Positions 17,025 to 26,183 of a stretch of 64,000 bases of DNA are shown here, in pieces. Position 1 is the first letter of the stretch. Each line of letters starts with the position of its first letter. The notes beneath the pieces are model-generated. The model had not been told where the DNA came from and did not search any database. It worked only from the letters and a program-made list of their open reading frames with translations. The stretch lies in the NCBI GenBank assembly GCA_009779895.1, contig WRBB01000014.1, positions 1 through 64,000 on the forward strand, given 5' to 3'. The position numbers and the translations under genes are program-made. This DNA is from Lachnospiraceae bacterium (GTDB taxonomy: Bacteria > Bacillota > Clostridia > Lachnospirales > Lachnospiraceae).

Positions 17025-17991
17025 TTTTTCGTTGCACCCAATCAGAAACATATAAAAAAGTATTTTTGATGAGTTCTATTTCTATGCCGATATAGTTTGG
17101 CAGATGTTTTGTTTTAAAAGGTACTTTGTTGCAGTGTTTTAAGGTTTGAAGCCCCTCTTTTAAGCCGGCAATATAGTCCTTGCCAAAACCGATTTGGAAA
17201 AAAAAGGCGGTTTTCACCAAATATCCAAGCAGTAGAGGCAAGAAATTGATCAATAGTTGCGGCAGGGGCATGTTTTTGTAGTTAAGCCAAATGCTGTTCC
17301 GTGCGGAGAGTTTTACTTTGAATGTGTTGTATTTGGAACCACTGGTACCACTCCCAACGTGATAAACGATGGCTTTTGTGGCATAGGTGTTATAATAACC
17401 ATAAATTTTAGCACGATAACCGATGTCAATGTCTTCTAGATAGGCAAAGTGTGTTTCGTCAAAATAGCCTATTTTTGAAAAGGCATTTCGCCGATAGATT
17501 GCCGCACCGGCGCAGGCGGAGAAAATTGGCTCATTTTTTTTATAATGGGTGGCGAAACGTCCGGTGCCGCGATTGACACCCCAGCCAATCAAGGTATATA
17601 GGTCTCCTGCACTGTCGATTTTCAAAGGATTGTGCATTTGGAGCATCTTACTGCTGGTAGAAAAAATACGAGGTGATTTTTGGATGGCTTGTACCATCTC
17701 GGCAACAAAGTTTGGGTCTGTTGTGGTATCATTGTTTAATAAGATGACATAAGGTGTTGTACTTTGTTTGATTCCCTCGTTTACGGCTCGGCTAAATCCG
17801 TAGTTTTCACGGAGTGCAATGACGGATACAGTGGGATAAGCTTGTTGTAAAAAAAGGAGGCTACCATCTGTTGAGGCATTGTCTACTATAATTGTTTTAA
17901 AATCCTGACAGGTTTGCTTTTTAAGGGATTGCAGACAGGGTGTCAGAAAGTGTTTTCCGTTGTAATTTGGAATGATAATTGTGACTTGCAT
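17005..17991 (-). CDS. Family 2 glycosyltransferase, rhamnosyltransferase-like
   Basis: A 328-residue GT-A enzyme beginning with IIIPNYNGKHFL, with VDNASTDGS for the nucleotide-sugar pocket and LLNNDTTTD as the metal-binding region. A hydrophobic stretch near residues 245-270 suggests membrane association. It likely adds a sugar, possibly rhamnose, to a lipid-linked polymer intermediate. It is read against the surrounding genes and diverges from the phosphoglycosyltransferase at 18149. The start at 17991 lacks a strong ribosome-binding site (only AGAGGA upstream), but the motif begins at once, so no other start fits. Confidence 0.88.
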   Translation of the reverse strand: MQVTIIIPNYNGKHFLTPCLQSLKKQTCQDFKTIIVDNASTDGSLLFLQQAYPTVSVIALRENYGFSRAVNEGIKQSTTPYVILLNNDTTTDPNFVAEMVQAIQKSPRIFSTSSKMLQMHNPLKIDSAGDLYTLIGWGVNRGTGRFATHYKKNEPIFSACAGAAIYRRNAFSKIGYFDETHFAYLEDIDIGYRAKIYGYYNTYATKAIVYHVGSGTSGSKYNTFKVKLSARNSIWLNYKNMPLPQLLINFLPLLLGYLVKTAFFFQIGFGKDYIAGLKEGLQTLKHCNKVPFKTKHLPNYIGIEIELIKNTFLYVSDWVQRKITQNET

Positions 17992-18148
17992 GGTAGTGTT
18001 GTCCTCTCAAATTATTTGCTATTTTGTGTGTGATTTGTTAAAATGTGCAGAGTGGGCTTGCCACTTTGTTCTGCTGATAATGATACTATCACGTACGATT
18101 CTAATTGTCTAGCTGATTGGAAGATAGGATAAAAAGGGTTGTAATGTA

Positions 18149-19552
18149 ATGATTGAAGAAAATCAAAAATTATTTAATAGAATACAGGTGGTTTTAGATG
18201 TACTTATTCTTTTAGGCACCTACGCCTTAGCGTGGTTTGTTCGTTTTCGTAGTGGGCTTGTACCGATAGATGATTGGTACTTGTCATTAGACTATTACAT
18301 GCGTTTGCTGATTTATATTGTGCCCGGTTATTTGATTTTGTACTATATATTTCAGCTATATACACCGAAGCGTATTCAAGGACGCCGTTTGGTTGCTTGG
18401 CGTATTATTCAGGCCAATGTGATTGGGATGATGGCTTTGAGCTTGTATCTTTATGTGACGGCACAAGGGGATATTTCACGTATTATGTTATTTATCTTTT
18501 TTTGCTTGAATATATTTATGGAGATACTTGTTCGCAATATCATTCGTTTTGCTTTGCGTAGTATCCGAAAAAGAGGTTATAATCAAAAGCATATTATTTT
18601 GGTGGGTTATAGCCGGGCAACAGAACAGTACATAGATAGGATCTTAAACAATCCGGAATGGGGGTATTCCATTCGGGGGATTTTGGATGATCATCAACCA
18701 AGAGGGTTTATGTATAGAGGAATCAAGGTGATTGGTAGCATTGATAATTTGTTGATTATTTTGCCACAGAATCGGGTGGATGAGATTGCCATTGCAATGG
18801 GGCTGAATGAATATCATAAATTGGAATATATTGTCGGTTTGTGTGAGAAGTCCGGTGTTCATACAAAGTTTATTCCGGACTATAACAATATTATACCGAC
18901 CCGTCCATATACAGAAGACCTGCAAGGTTTGCCGGTGATTAATATACGCCATGTTCCACTGAGTAATGGTTTCAATAAATTCATGAAACGCGTGGTGGAT
19001 TTGTTTGGGGCGACGGTAGCATTGCTTCTTTTTTCGCCGATGATGTTTATTTGTGCGATTTTGATTAAGCTGACTTCGCCCGGTCCTCTGATATATAAAC
19101 AAGTCAGGGTGGGATATGCGAATAGAAATTTTGCGATGTATAAGTTTCGTTCTATGGTGGTGCAGGAAGACACAGATGAAAAAAAAGAGTGGACAACAAA
19201 AAATGATCCTAGGGTGACAAAAATAGGTAAATTTATTCGTCAAATGAGCATTGATGAATTGCCACAATTGTTTAATGTATTTAAAGGAGATATGAGTATG
19301 GTGGGGCCACGTCCGGAACGTCCGCAGTTTGTGGAGAAATTCATGGAGGAAATTCCGCGTTACAACGTGAAGCATCAAGTGCGTCCCGGTTTGACCGGTT
19401 TTGCACAAGTAAATGGGCTTAGAGGGGATACTTCCATTTATGAGCGGATTGATTGTGATTTATATTATATAGAACATTGGACACTTGGTTTTGATTTTAA
19501 AATTATCTTTTTGACTTTTTTTAGGGGGTTTGTGAATAAAAATGCATATTAA
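18149..19552 (+). CDS. Undecaprenyl-phosphate sugar phosphotransferase (WbaP/WcaJ type)
   Basis: A 467-residue initiating enzyme that transfers a sugar-1-phosphate to undecaprenyl phosphate. Four N-terminal membrane helices lie within residues 10-125. A CoA-binding-like fold (ILVGYSRATEQYIDRIL) spans about 150-260. The C-terminal bacterial sugar transferase domain has a membrane helix (VDLFGATVALLLFSPMMF), the KFRSM box, the DELPQLFNV box and GPRPERP. This domain order is typical of exopolysaccharide polyprenyl glycosylphosphotransferases. The next gene starts 11 bases inside its end, showing coupling with the LCP ligase. It probably starts the repeat unit that the downstream transferases extend. 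Confidence 0.93.
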   Translation: MIEENQKLFNRIQVVLDVLILLGTYALAWFVRFRSGLVPIDDWYLSLDYYMRLLIYIVPGYLILYYIFQLYTPKRIQGRRLVAWRIIQANVIGMMALSLYLYVTAQGDISRIMLFIFFCLNIFMEILVRNIIRFALRSIRKRGYNQKHIILVGYSRATEQYIDRILNNPEWGYSIRGILDDHQPRGFMYRGIKVIGSIDNLLIILPQNRVDEIAIAMGLNEYHKLEYIVGLCEKSGVHTKFIPDYNNIIPTRPYTEDLQGLPVINIRHVPLSNGFNKFMKRVVDLFGATVALLLFSPMMFICAILIKLTSPGPLIYKQVRVGYANRNFAMYKFRSMVVQEDTDEKKEWTTKNDPRVTKIGKFIRQMSIDELPQLFNVFKGDMSMVGPRPERPQFVEKFMEEIPRYNVKHQVRPGLTGFAQVNGLRGDTSIYERIDCDLYYIEHWTLGFDFKIIFLTFFRGFVNKNAY

Positions 19553-20570
19553 AAATTTAAAAAAGCGGCGACTTAGAAAAGTGCTGCTTTTTTTCCAATT
19601 TATATTATTAGGGCTTGTGATTTTGACGGCTTTTCTCATTTTTCAAATTGATTTGATTCCACGAGAGTATATTGATAAAAACGCATTGGAGCAGGTGGAA
19701 TTATCCGGAAATTTTACCAATATTGCATTGTTTGGTTTGGATACCCGGGCGGATGAACCGGAAGAGGGCGCAAGAAGTGATACGATTATGATTGCGAGCT
19801 TAAATAACCGAACCGGTGAGATGCGGATTGTTTCTGTTTTTCGTGATACGTTGATGCTACAGCAAAACGGCACTTATGATAAGGCAAATGCAGCATATGC
19901 GTGGGGAGGGCCCCAGCAGGCGATTGCAATGTTAAATCGCAATCTGGATTTGGATATTGAAACATACATTACGGTTAATTTTAATTCCTTATCAGCGATT
20001 ATTGATGTTTTGGGTGGTGTGGACATTGAAATGACCCAGGAAGAGATTTATTGGATGAACCTATATTCGGCGGATACGGCTGCACATGTAGGTGTTCCTA
20101 TGCCGGAGTGGATTGATGAAAATCAGCCGGGGATTCATAGGTTAGATGGTGTTCAAGCGGTTTCCTTTTCGCGCATTCGTTTTACGGAAGGAGATGACTT
20201 TAGGCGTACGGAGCGTCAAAGGGAGGTGTTGGATCAGGTGGTGCATCGGATGACAAGAGCCAATCCGGTACAATTGCTACGTGTAAGGGATGAGGTGATT
20301 CCCCAGATGTCTACCAATTTGACAACGGAAGAAGTACTTTTGCAAGTATTGAATCTAGTACGTTTGAATATGGGAGAGATGCGCGGCTTTCCTTTTGATG
20401 TAACAACGATGGATGCGATTCCCGGTTTCTATGGTTCCTTTGTGGTTCCGGTGGACATGAGTAATAATGTGAGGCAATTGCATGGTTTTTTATTTGGGGA
20501 TGAAACCTATCAAGTGACGGACCGTGCGCAGCAAATCAGCAATGATATTTCTTTTATGACAGGGATTTAA
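19542..20570 (+). CDS. LCP family cell-wall polymer ligase
   Basis: A 342-residue protein with one N-terminal membrane helix (about 14-35) and an extracellular LCP domain. Characteristic segments are NIALFGLDTRADEPEEGARS (pyrophosphate-binding Arg and Asp), SVFRDTLM, DVLGGVDIEM and SFSRIRFTEGDDFRRTERQR. It should attach the polymer made by this locus to peptidoglycan. It starts inside the end of the phosphoglycosyltransferase gene and ends two bases before the polymerase, so it belongs to the same operon. It is closely similar to the LCP gene at 22928, which suggests local duplication. Confidence 0.92.
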   Translation: MHIKNLKKRRLRKVLLFFQFILLGLVILTAFLIFQIDLIPREYIDKNALEQVELSGNFTNIALFGLDTRADEPEEGARSDTIMIASLNNRTGEMRIVSVFRDTLMLQQNGTYDKANAAYAWGGPQQAIAMLNRNLDLDIETYITVNFNSLSAIIDVLGGVDIEMTQEEIYWMNLYSADTAAHVGVPMPEWIDENQPGIHRLDGVQAVSFSRIRFTEGDDFRRTERQREVLDQVVHRMTRANPVQLLRVRDEVIPQMSTNLTTEEVLLQVLNLVRLNMGEMRGFPFDVTTMDAIPGFYGSFVVPVDMSNNVRQLHGFLFGDETYQVTDRAQQISNDISFMTGI

Positions 20571-20572
20571 GG

Positions 20573-21910
20573 ATGAAAATAACTGGAATTAGGCTACAAT
20601 ATATCACAATTTTACCTACCTTTTTCGTTTCTATGGGGTTGAATTTTGCGGGTTATTATACCTTGTCCGGCATTATTTTAATGGCGGAAGCTATTTTTCT
20701 TTATATTTTGTGTTATCAAGCAAGCGGAAGTTTGGTGAACTTAAAGGGATTGTTTACAATTTCTTGGGTGGGTGGTATTGGGATTGCCTGTTTGCGTTTG
20801 AGTTATTTGCAAAGGCAATGGGAAGTGTTGACATGGATTTGTTTTTTTCTGGCGTATTTATGTTTTGTTCTTGCATATGATATATTCACTTGGAAAAAGG
20901 GGCAGGCTGTAAAGTTAGAATTGGAAAAAAACGATGAAAAAGCACGCAAGGTTTTCCGTATGATTCGTTTTATTACGATTATATCCCTTCTTACGTTTGC
21001 TTTTACGGCGATTGTGCGTGGGTGGGTACCTTTGTTCAGTTATAAGCCTCATGGTTATTCCACGTTTTCTTTGTCCGGTGTTCATTATTTTGTGATTAGT
21101 TGTATTTTGGTGCCAGCACTGACGGTTATTTTTATAAAGTTAAATAAAAATTGGAGCAAAAAGATATTTGTTTGGCTTGTTTTTTCTAATGCAGTTGCAG
21201 TGATTGTACCGATTGTATTGGTATCACGTTTTCAATTGCTTTTTGGGGTGGGACTTGGTGTTATTTTATATTTGTCATTGTATCATAAATTGACCTGGAA
21301 GATGATTTTGTTGTTTTTTTTGGTGCTTATCCCCGTTTATGTTTTGGTAACGATGGCAAGGCGTCATGATGTAGCGTATTTAAACTATATTTTTATGATG
21401 CGAAATGAACAAATTCCGATTTTTATTACCCAACCCTATATATACGTCGCCAATAATTTTGAAAATTTTAATTTGATGGTGCGTTATTTAACAGAGCATT
21501 CCTACGGGCTTCGTATGTTATTTCCGGTCATTGCTTTAACGGGAATGAAATTTGTATTTCCCCAGTTGATGAATCAATATCTGTGGTTTACGAGAATAGA
21601 GTTGACAACATTAACCGTTTTTTATGATGCGTATTATGATTTTGGCGTGTTTGGGATTGTGTTGGTTGGGCTTGTGATTGGTTTGGCCTCGGCTGTGATA
21701 ACGCGGTGGATTCGCAATAATAAAAGCCCGATCGCTTATTTTTTGCATGGGCAGATGGCCATTTACTTGGGTCTGGCATTTTTTAGCACATGGTTTAGCA
21801 ATCCAACCACATGGTTTTTCTTTGGGTTGACGACGTTTATGTTTATTTATATTGAATATCCCTATGTAAAGGCATTGTTGCAGAAAGTTAAGGGCGGGAA
21901 AAATGCATGA
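20573..21910 (+). CDS. Polytopic oligosaccharide polymerase (Wzy-like)
   Basis: A 445-residue integral membrane protein with about 10-12 hydrophobic segments spread along its length and a larger extracytoplasmic loop around residues 240-320 (MARRHDVAYLNYIFMMRNEQ). This architecture fits O-antigen/oligosaccharide repeat-unit polymerases, whose sequences are poorly conserved. Its position between an LCP ligase and a glycosyltransferase supports polymer assembly. It overlaps the next gene by eight bases. No flippase (Wzx) gene is seen nearby. Confidence 0.75.
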   Translation: MKITGIRLQYITILPTFFVSMGLNFAGYYTLSGIILMAEAIFLYILCYQASGSLVNLKGLFTISWVGGIGIACLRLSYLQRQWEVLTWICFFLAYLCFVLAYDIFTWKKGQAVKLELEKNDEKARKVFRMIRFITIISLLTFAFTAIVRGWVPLFSYKPHGYSTFSLSGVHYFVISCILVPALTVIFIKLNKNWSKKIFVWLVFSNAVAVIVPIVLVSRFQLLFGVGLGVILYLSLYHKLTWKMILLFFLVLIPVYVLVTMARRHDVAYLNYIFMMRNEQIPIFITQPYIYVANNFENFNLMVRYLTEHSYGLRMLFPVIALTGMKFVFPQLMNQYLWFTRIELTTLTVFYDAYYDFGVFGIVLVGLVIGLASAVITRWIRNNKSPIAYFLHGQMAIYLGLAFFSTWFSNPTTWFFFGLTTFMFIYIEYPYVKALLQKVKGGKNA

Positions 21911-22859
21911 ATTTGAAAAAATAGACAATATGACGGTTGATGTTTTGATTCCGACCTATCATCCATCCCGTTCTTTGATTGTTGTGATTAAAAGGTTGCT
22001 TGCTCAGTCTTATCCCGTTCAGAAAATATATATTTTGCATACGGAAGCGGGTGATTCTACAGAGATATTATCAGAAATACAGGCATTGGCGAAAGGGAAA
22101 CTTGAAATTTATTCAGTTTTGAAGTCAAATTTTGACCACGGCGGAACCAGACATATGGGTGCAAGGCATTCTCAGGGGGACGTTATGGTTTTTTTGACAC
22201 AGGATGCGATGCCTTTTGATGAGAAGCTTATTTTTGAGTTGCTTCGTCCTTTTGCGGATACAAAGGTAGCAGTCACTTATGGTAGACAACTGCCGGATAA
22301 AGATTGTAAGATGATTGAAACTTATACCAGAAAATTTAATTATCCGGCGAAAAGCCGTGTAAAGTCCTCTTTGGATTTAAAGGAATTGGGGATAAAAACG
22401 TATTTTTGTTCAAATGTTTGTTCTGCTTATCGCAAACAGGATTATGTGGCATTGGGTGGGTTTGAAAGAGAAACTATCTTTAATGAGGATATGATTTTGG
22501 CGGCAAAGTTGATTCGTTCCGGTTATAAAGTAGCTTATGCCAGTGAAGCGAAGGTGATACATTCTCATAATTACAGCTACCGTCAACAATTTAGGCGCAA
22601 TTTTGATTTGGCGGTTTCTCAGGCGGAGCATCCGGAAATTTTTGCCGATGTGTCCTCGGAAAAAGAGGGGTTTCGTTTGGTTGTGGATACTGCAAAATAT
22701 TTATGTGCAGTTGGGAAGCCCTGGTTGATTGTTTCTTTGGTGATTGGAAGCGGTGCAAAGTACCTTGGATACTGTTTTGGAAAAAAATATAAAAGACTGC
22801 CAAAGTCCTTAATTAAGCGTTGTACAATGAATGTCGGGTACTGGAATTGTATTAGATGA
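21903..22859 (+). CDS. Family 2 glycosyltransferase, rhamnosyltransferase-like
   Basis: A 318-residue GT-A enzyme. VDVLIPTYHPSRSL opens the fold, FDHGGTRHMGA and VFLTQDAMPFDEKL form the sugar-nucleotide and metal sites, and FNEDMILAAKLI carries the catalytic Asp region. These are the signatures of dTDP-rhamnosyl transferases of the RfbF/RgpB type. It matches rfbD upstream. The start at 21903 overlaps the polymerase end. A start at the second Met (codon 10, just before TVDVLIPTY) is possible. Confidence 0.88.
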   Translation: MHEFEKIDNMTVDVLIPTYHPSRSLIVVIKRLLAQSYPVQKIYILHTEAGDSTEILSEIQALAKGKLEIYSVLKSNFDHGGTRHMGARHSQGDVMVFLTQDAMPFDEKLIFELLRPFADTKVAVTYGRQLPDKDCKMIETYTRKFNYPAKSRVKSSLDLKELGIKTYFCSNVCSAYRKQDYVALGGFERETIFNEDMILAAKLIRSGYKVAYASEAKVIHSHNYSYRQQFRRNFDLAVSQAEHPEIFADVSSEKEGFRLVVDTAKYLCAVGKPWLIVSLVIGSGAKYLGYCFGKKYKRLPKSLIKRCTMNVGYWNCIR

Positions 22860-22860
22860 C

Positions 22861-22889
22861 TTGATGTTTTAAAAAAAGTATTGTATTAT
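22861..22889 (+). promoter_or_regulatory. Candidate sigma-A promoter for the third LCP gene
   Basis: TTGATG (22861-22866) and TATTAT (22884-22889) are separated by exactly 17 bases and lie 39 bases upstream of the start codon, directly after the glycosyltransferase gene. Confidence 0.55.
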
Positions 22890-22927
22890 TTTAGAGATAG
22901 TTAAGATGAACGAGGAAAGGAAAGTTT

Positions 22928-24628
22928 ATGTTTGCAGACGAGCAAGGCTTGACAAATGGACCGGATCTGATTATTCCTTCAAAAGCTATTTTAGAGGGAG
23001 GGATGCCGAAGCGTATCAGAAAGGTACCGAAAAAAGAGCTTAAAAATAGAACGGAAAAAATACCTGCTGATGAAATCCAAAAGATGCTTGACCGGATGAG
23101 TAAAAGCGGTAGACCTAAGGAGCGTAAGTTTCGAAAGTCTGAGACAAGGGGTCAGAGTGCGCAAAAGGTCAGAAAGTCACAAAATGGCATAGCGGCCAAT
23201 CGGATTCGAAAACCGGCCAATGGACATGCATCAAATGGGGTTGTGCGTGGGGTGAAGCCCAAAAACGGAAACGGTCGTGTTATTCGTCAGGAGAGAGCAG
23301 GCGGTGGTTCATCGGGCTCGCATCATCCTAAGAAAAAATGGAGTTCAGCAAAAAAGGTTGGGATTACGTTGATGGCCTTGTTGATTGCTTTTATTACAGG
23401 GGCGATCGGTGTGTTGGCAAGCAATTTGTTTGGGCGTGTGCAAGCGGTGCGACCGGATACAGATGTTTTTGATGCAGATCAGTTATATATATCCAGTGAA
23501 TTGCAATTTGATGAAACCGGATTTTTGAATATTGCTTTGTTTGGGTTGGATACACGTAAAGATGATCCTGATTTGGGCATACGTGCGGATACGATTATGA
23601 TTGCCAGTTTGAATCGGGAAACCCGGGAAGTGAAGTTGGTTTCGGTTTTTCGTGATACGATTATGCAATTTGATGACGGCACGTTTAATAAAGCAAATGC
23701 GGCATATACTTACGGCGGGCCACAAGGGGCGGTTTCTATGTTGAACCGTAATTTGGATTTGAACATCCAGCACTATGTGACGGTGGAGTTTGAAGGTATG
23801 GTTCGTGTGATAGATGCTTTGGGTGGAGTTCCCATTGATGTACAGCAGGAAGAAATTTATTATATCAATAGCTTTGCGTCAGACATTATCCGCAATACCG
23901 GTATTGATACCTGGGCTGTGACTACACCGGGCTTGCAGATGTTGACCGGTACACAAGCGACGGCCTATGCCCGTATTCGAAATGTTGGAAATAGCGATTT
24001 TCAAAGGGCGGAACGGCAACGTACTGTTTTTAGTGAGATGGCAAATAAAGCCCATGAGGCGGATGTGGAAACGATTATTGAGATTGTCAATGAAGTGTTT
24101 GGTATGATTGAAACAAATTTCACCTTACCTGAGATGGTAGCTTATGCGAGACAGGTGAACCAGTATCACATAGGTGAAACGACCGGTTTTCCGTTCTATT
24201 TGACAACACAGATGTTTTTGGATGCCGGAGATTCGGTGATTCCTACTACATTGGCGAGCAACGTGACTTTGTTGCATGAATTTTTGTTTGGTACGGTAAA
24301 TCACATGCCAAGTTCTATGGTACAAGGGATTAGCAGTGATATTGCTTATTTGTCAGAAACGACGGAAGGTTCTGCCATTGACCATGAAAGTGAAGGTTGG
24401 CAATATGTGGATCCGCCGATTTATAATGATTTTGCCCCTGAGGATGACAATAGTTGGAATTCGGATTTTAATTCGGATGACCCTTGGATGCCACCACCTG
24501 AAGAGGACGGGGGCAATTGGGGCAACGATGGTGATGGTGAGATTGGTGGTGGAGAAGTTCAGCCGGAACATCCACCTGAATCAGGTCCACCAATGACGGA
24601 TGGAAGTGGTTCGGATGGGGGTTTGTGA
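22928..24628 (+). CDS. LCP family ligase with long basic cytoplasmic tail
   Basis: A 566-residue protein. Residues 1-140 are predicted cytoplasmic, disordered and strongly basic, with many Lys/Arg clusters (MPKRIRKVPKKELKNRTEK is typical). One membrane helix follows at about 142-163. The extracellular LCP domain has NIALFGLDTRKDDPD, SVFRDTIM, DALGGVPIDV and YARIRNVGNSDFQRAERQR. The last 75 residues are an acidic, Asp/Gly/Pro-rich extracellular tail. LCP proteins usually have short cytoplasmic tails, so the N-terminal extension is notable. The next gene encodes a membrane protein with a very acidic cytoplasmic tail. The ATG at 22928 follows GGAAAGGAAAG; a start at MPKRIRK (codon 26) is also conceivable. 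Confidence 0.9.
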   Translation: MFADEQGLTNGPDLIIPSKAILEGGMPKRIRKVPKKELKNRTEKIPADEIQKMLDRMSKSGRPKERKFRKSETRGQSAQKVRKSQNGIAANRIRKPANGHASNGVVRGVKPKNGNGRVIRQERAGGGSSGSHHPKKKWSSAKKVGITLMALLIAFITGAIGVLASNLFGRVQAVRPDTDVFDADQLYISSELQFDETGFLNIALFGLDTRKDDPDLGIRADTIMIASLNRETREVKLVSVFRDTIMQFDDGTFNKANAAYTYGGPQGAVSMLNRNLDLNIQHYVTVEFEGMVRVIDALGGVPIDVQQEEIYYINSFASDIIRNTGIDTWAVTTPGLQMLTGTQATAYARIRNVGNSDFQRAERQRTVFSEMANKAHEADVETIIEIVNEVFGMIETNFTLPEMVAYARQVNQYHIGETTGFPFYLTTQMFLDAGDSVIPTTLASNVTLLHEFLFGTVNHMPSSMVQGISSDIAYLSETTEGSAIDHESEGWQYVDPPIYNDFAPEDDNSWNSDFNSDDPWMPPPEEDGGNWGNDGDGEIGGGEVQPEHPPESGPPMTDGSGSDGGL

Positions 24629-24686
24629 TAGATTTGATTTATAAATAAAAAAATGATAATGGTACAGGAAGAATGAGGACAAATGC

Positions 24687-26027
24687 ATGCGTAGATTGAA
24701 AAAAATAAGTATATTTTTTGTTTTAGCACTGGTGATGGTACTAAATGCGGCGCTTCCTGTTTTCGCTGCTGATGGTACGATACATTTTGAGGATGCCACA
24801 GGAGGTGTGGGGCAGGAGTTTACAGTAAATGCGACAGTTAGCACAGCCGGTGAACCGATTGGTGATGCTACCATTGTGTTTACTTATGATCCGGCACTTC
24901 TTGAATTTGTAAGTGGAACAGAGGCTAGTGCGGAAGATGGCACGGTGACGATGTTTGCTTCCGGTGATGGTGCGGCTACATCTTTGCAGTATAGCGTGAC
25001 GTTCCGTGGTTTGGCTGAGGGAACAAGTCAACTAACAGTGATTCAATACATTACCTGGTATTATACAGGTGAAGCCTTGTTTGCTACTTTCAACAGTCCT
25101 ACCATCACGGTATCTGCAGATGGCGGTGGCGGCGGTGCAGTCGTTGGTGATGGTGTTCAGGTTGAATTGCAAGGTGGTATGTATACCATTCATAATAATT
25201 TTGCGGATGCGATGGTACCGGCCGGTTTTTCACGGGTGGTGAGAAGTGTGCAAGGACAAGAGCAAAATGGCATGGCTCAAGATGCCAGTGGAAACGTGTT
25301 CTTTTATTTGGTGACTGGTGTCAATGATCCGGTGTTGGCGATGTACAATGAGGGAGCAGGGACTTTTTCTGCTGCCGAGTTCATTCCTTTTTCAGATGAC
25401 TTTTATATCATTATTTTAGATCAGGGTCAGGGTGTTCCTTTGCCATCTCATTTTCAACAAACAACAATAGATGTGAATGGAACGATTTTCCCCGCATGGC
25501 AAAATACGGATGCAACAGATTTCTTTTTGGTTTATGCTTTGAGCAGCAGCGGCAATGAAGGTTTTTATCTTTATGATTCAGTCGAAAAAACCTATCAGCG
25601 GTTTGATGTGACTATGGTTCAGGTTGCTGAGGAGGAAGAAGAAGCGGAGAGCAGCGGTGAATTGGCGGATCGTGTGGTTGCTTTGATCAATGATCATATT
25701 ATGGTCTTTTTGATTGCTGTGTTTGCTTTGATTTTATTATTATTGATTATTATCATTGTACTTTCGGCAAAGTTAAATCGTCGCAACAATGAATTGGAAG
25801 ATGTATATGACGATCATTATGACAATCGTGGTGGGTATGATGACGATGAATATGAGGATGATGATACGTACGATGATGATGAATATGACGACGATGATGA
25901 TGAATACGACGGTGACGAGTATGGCGACGAATACGAGGATGATGACGAGTACGACGATGAGTATGACGATGATGAAGAAGGCGAACATAGAAAAGAAGAT
26001 TTTAATTTAGATTTTATTGACCTTTAA
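24687..26027 (+). CDS. Cohesin-like surface protein with membrane anchor and acidic tail
   Basis: A 446-residue protein. A signal peptide (1-28) ends at PVFAAD. Residues about 30-150 read as a cohesin-like beta-sandwich (VGQEFTVNATVSTAGEPIGD, then FTYDPALLEFVSG). A second extracellular region spans about 160-320. One membrane helix lies at about 337-360 (MVFLIAVFALILLLLIIIIV). The last 75 residues are cytoplasmic and almost entirely Asp, Glu and Tyr, ending in KEDFNLDFIDL. No dockerin gene is nearby, so a cellulosome role is unlikely. Placement after the LCP gene suggests a scaffold role in the envelope or polysaccharide locus. The start at 24687 has GAGGA upstream. Confidence 0.7.
   Translation: MRRLKKISIFFVLALVMVLNAALPVFAADGTIHFEDATGGVGQEFTVNATVSTAGEPIGDATIVFTYDPALLEFVSGTEASAEDGTVTMFASGDGAATSLQYSVTFRGLAEGTSQLTVIQYITWYYTGEALFATFNSPTITVSADGGGGGAVVGDGVQVELQGGMYTIHNNFADAMVPAGFSRVVRSVQGQEQNGMAQDASGNVFFYLVTGVNDPVLAMYNEGAGTFSAAEFIPFSDDFYIIILDQGQGVPLPSHFQQTTIDVNGTIFPAWQNTDATDFFLVYALSSSGNEGFYLYDSVEKTYQRFDVTMVQVAEEEEEAESSGELADRVVALINDHIMVFLIAVFALILLLLIIIIVLSAKLNRRNNELEDVYDDHYDNRGGYDDDEYEDDDTYDDDEYDDDDDEYDGDEYGDEYEDDDEYDDEYDDDEEGEHRKEDFNLDFIDL
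25800..25985 (+). repeat. Degenerate GAT/GAC/GAA/TAT codon tract
   Basis: The DNA encoding the acidic tail is a low-complexity tract of GAT, GAC, GAA, GAG, TAT and TAC codons. It leaves long open frames in other phases and on the other strand, which are shadows. Such tracts change length easily by slippage, so tail length may vary between strains. Confidence 0.6.
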
Positions 26028-26052
26028 AAAGTAAAGTATAAATGTTTAAAAG

Positions 26053-26093
26053 ATAGTCCCTAGGCGGAAATAAGCAAAGGGATTATTTTTTTG
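26053..26093 (+). terminator. Terminator of the polysaccharide locus
   Basis: Arms ATAGTCCCT (26053-26061) and AGGGATTAT (26078-26086, one G-T pair) are followed by a T run (TTTTTTTG, then TTTTTTT). It separates the cohesin-like gene from htrA. Confidence 0.7.
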
Positions 26094-26183
26094 CTTTTTT
26101 TGAGGATAAACACAAATTCGTCACAAAAAAGGTATATGATATCTAAGAAGTATCGTTTTAAAAGAGAGAAATGGAGAATGTTT

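Noticed and set aside
25773..26010. Open frames on both strands across the Asp-rich tract (Ile/Val-rich and Met/Thr-rich translations)
   Set aside because: These are by-products of the repeated GAT/GAC/GAA codons. The acidic frame is continuous with a signal peptide and membrane helix and is the real one.
24687..26027. Cellulosome scaffold from the cohesin-like domain
   Set aside because: No dockerin, carbohydrate-binding module or glycoside hydrolase genes are nearby, and single cohesin-like domains occur in many unrelated surface proteins.
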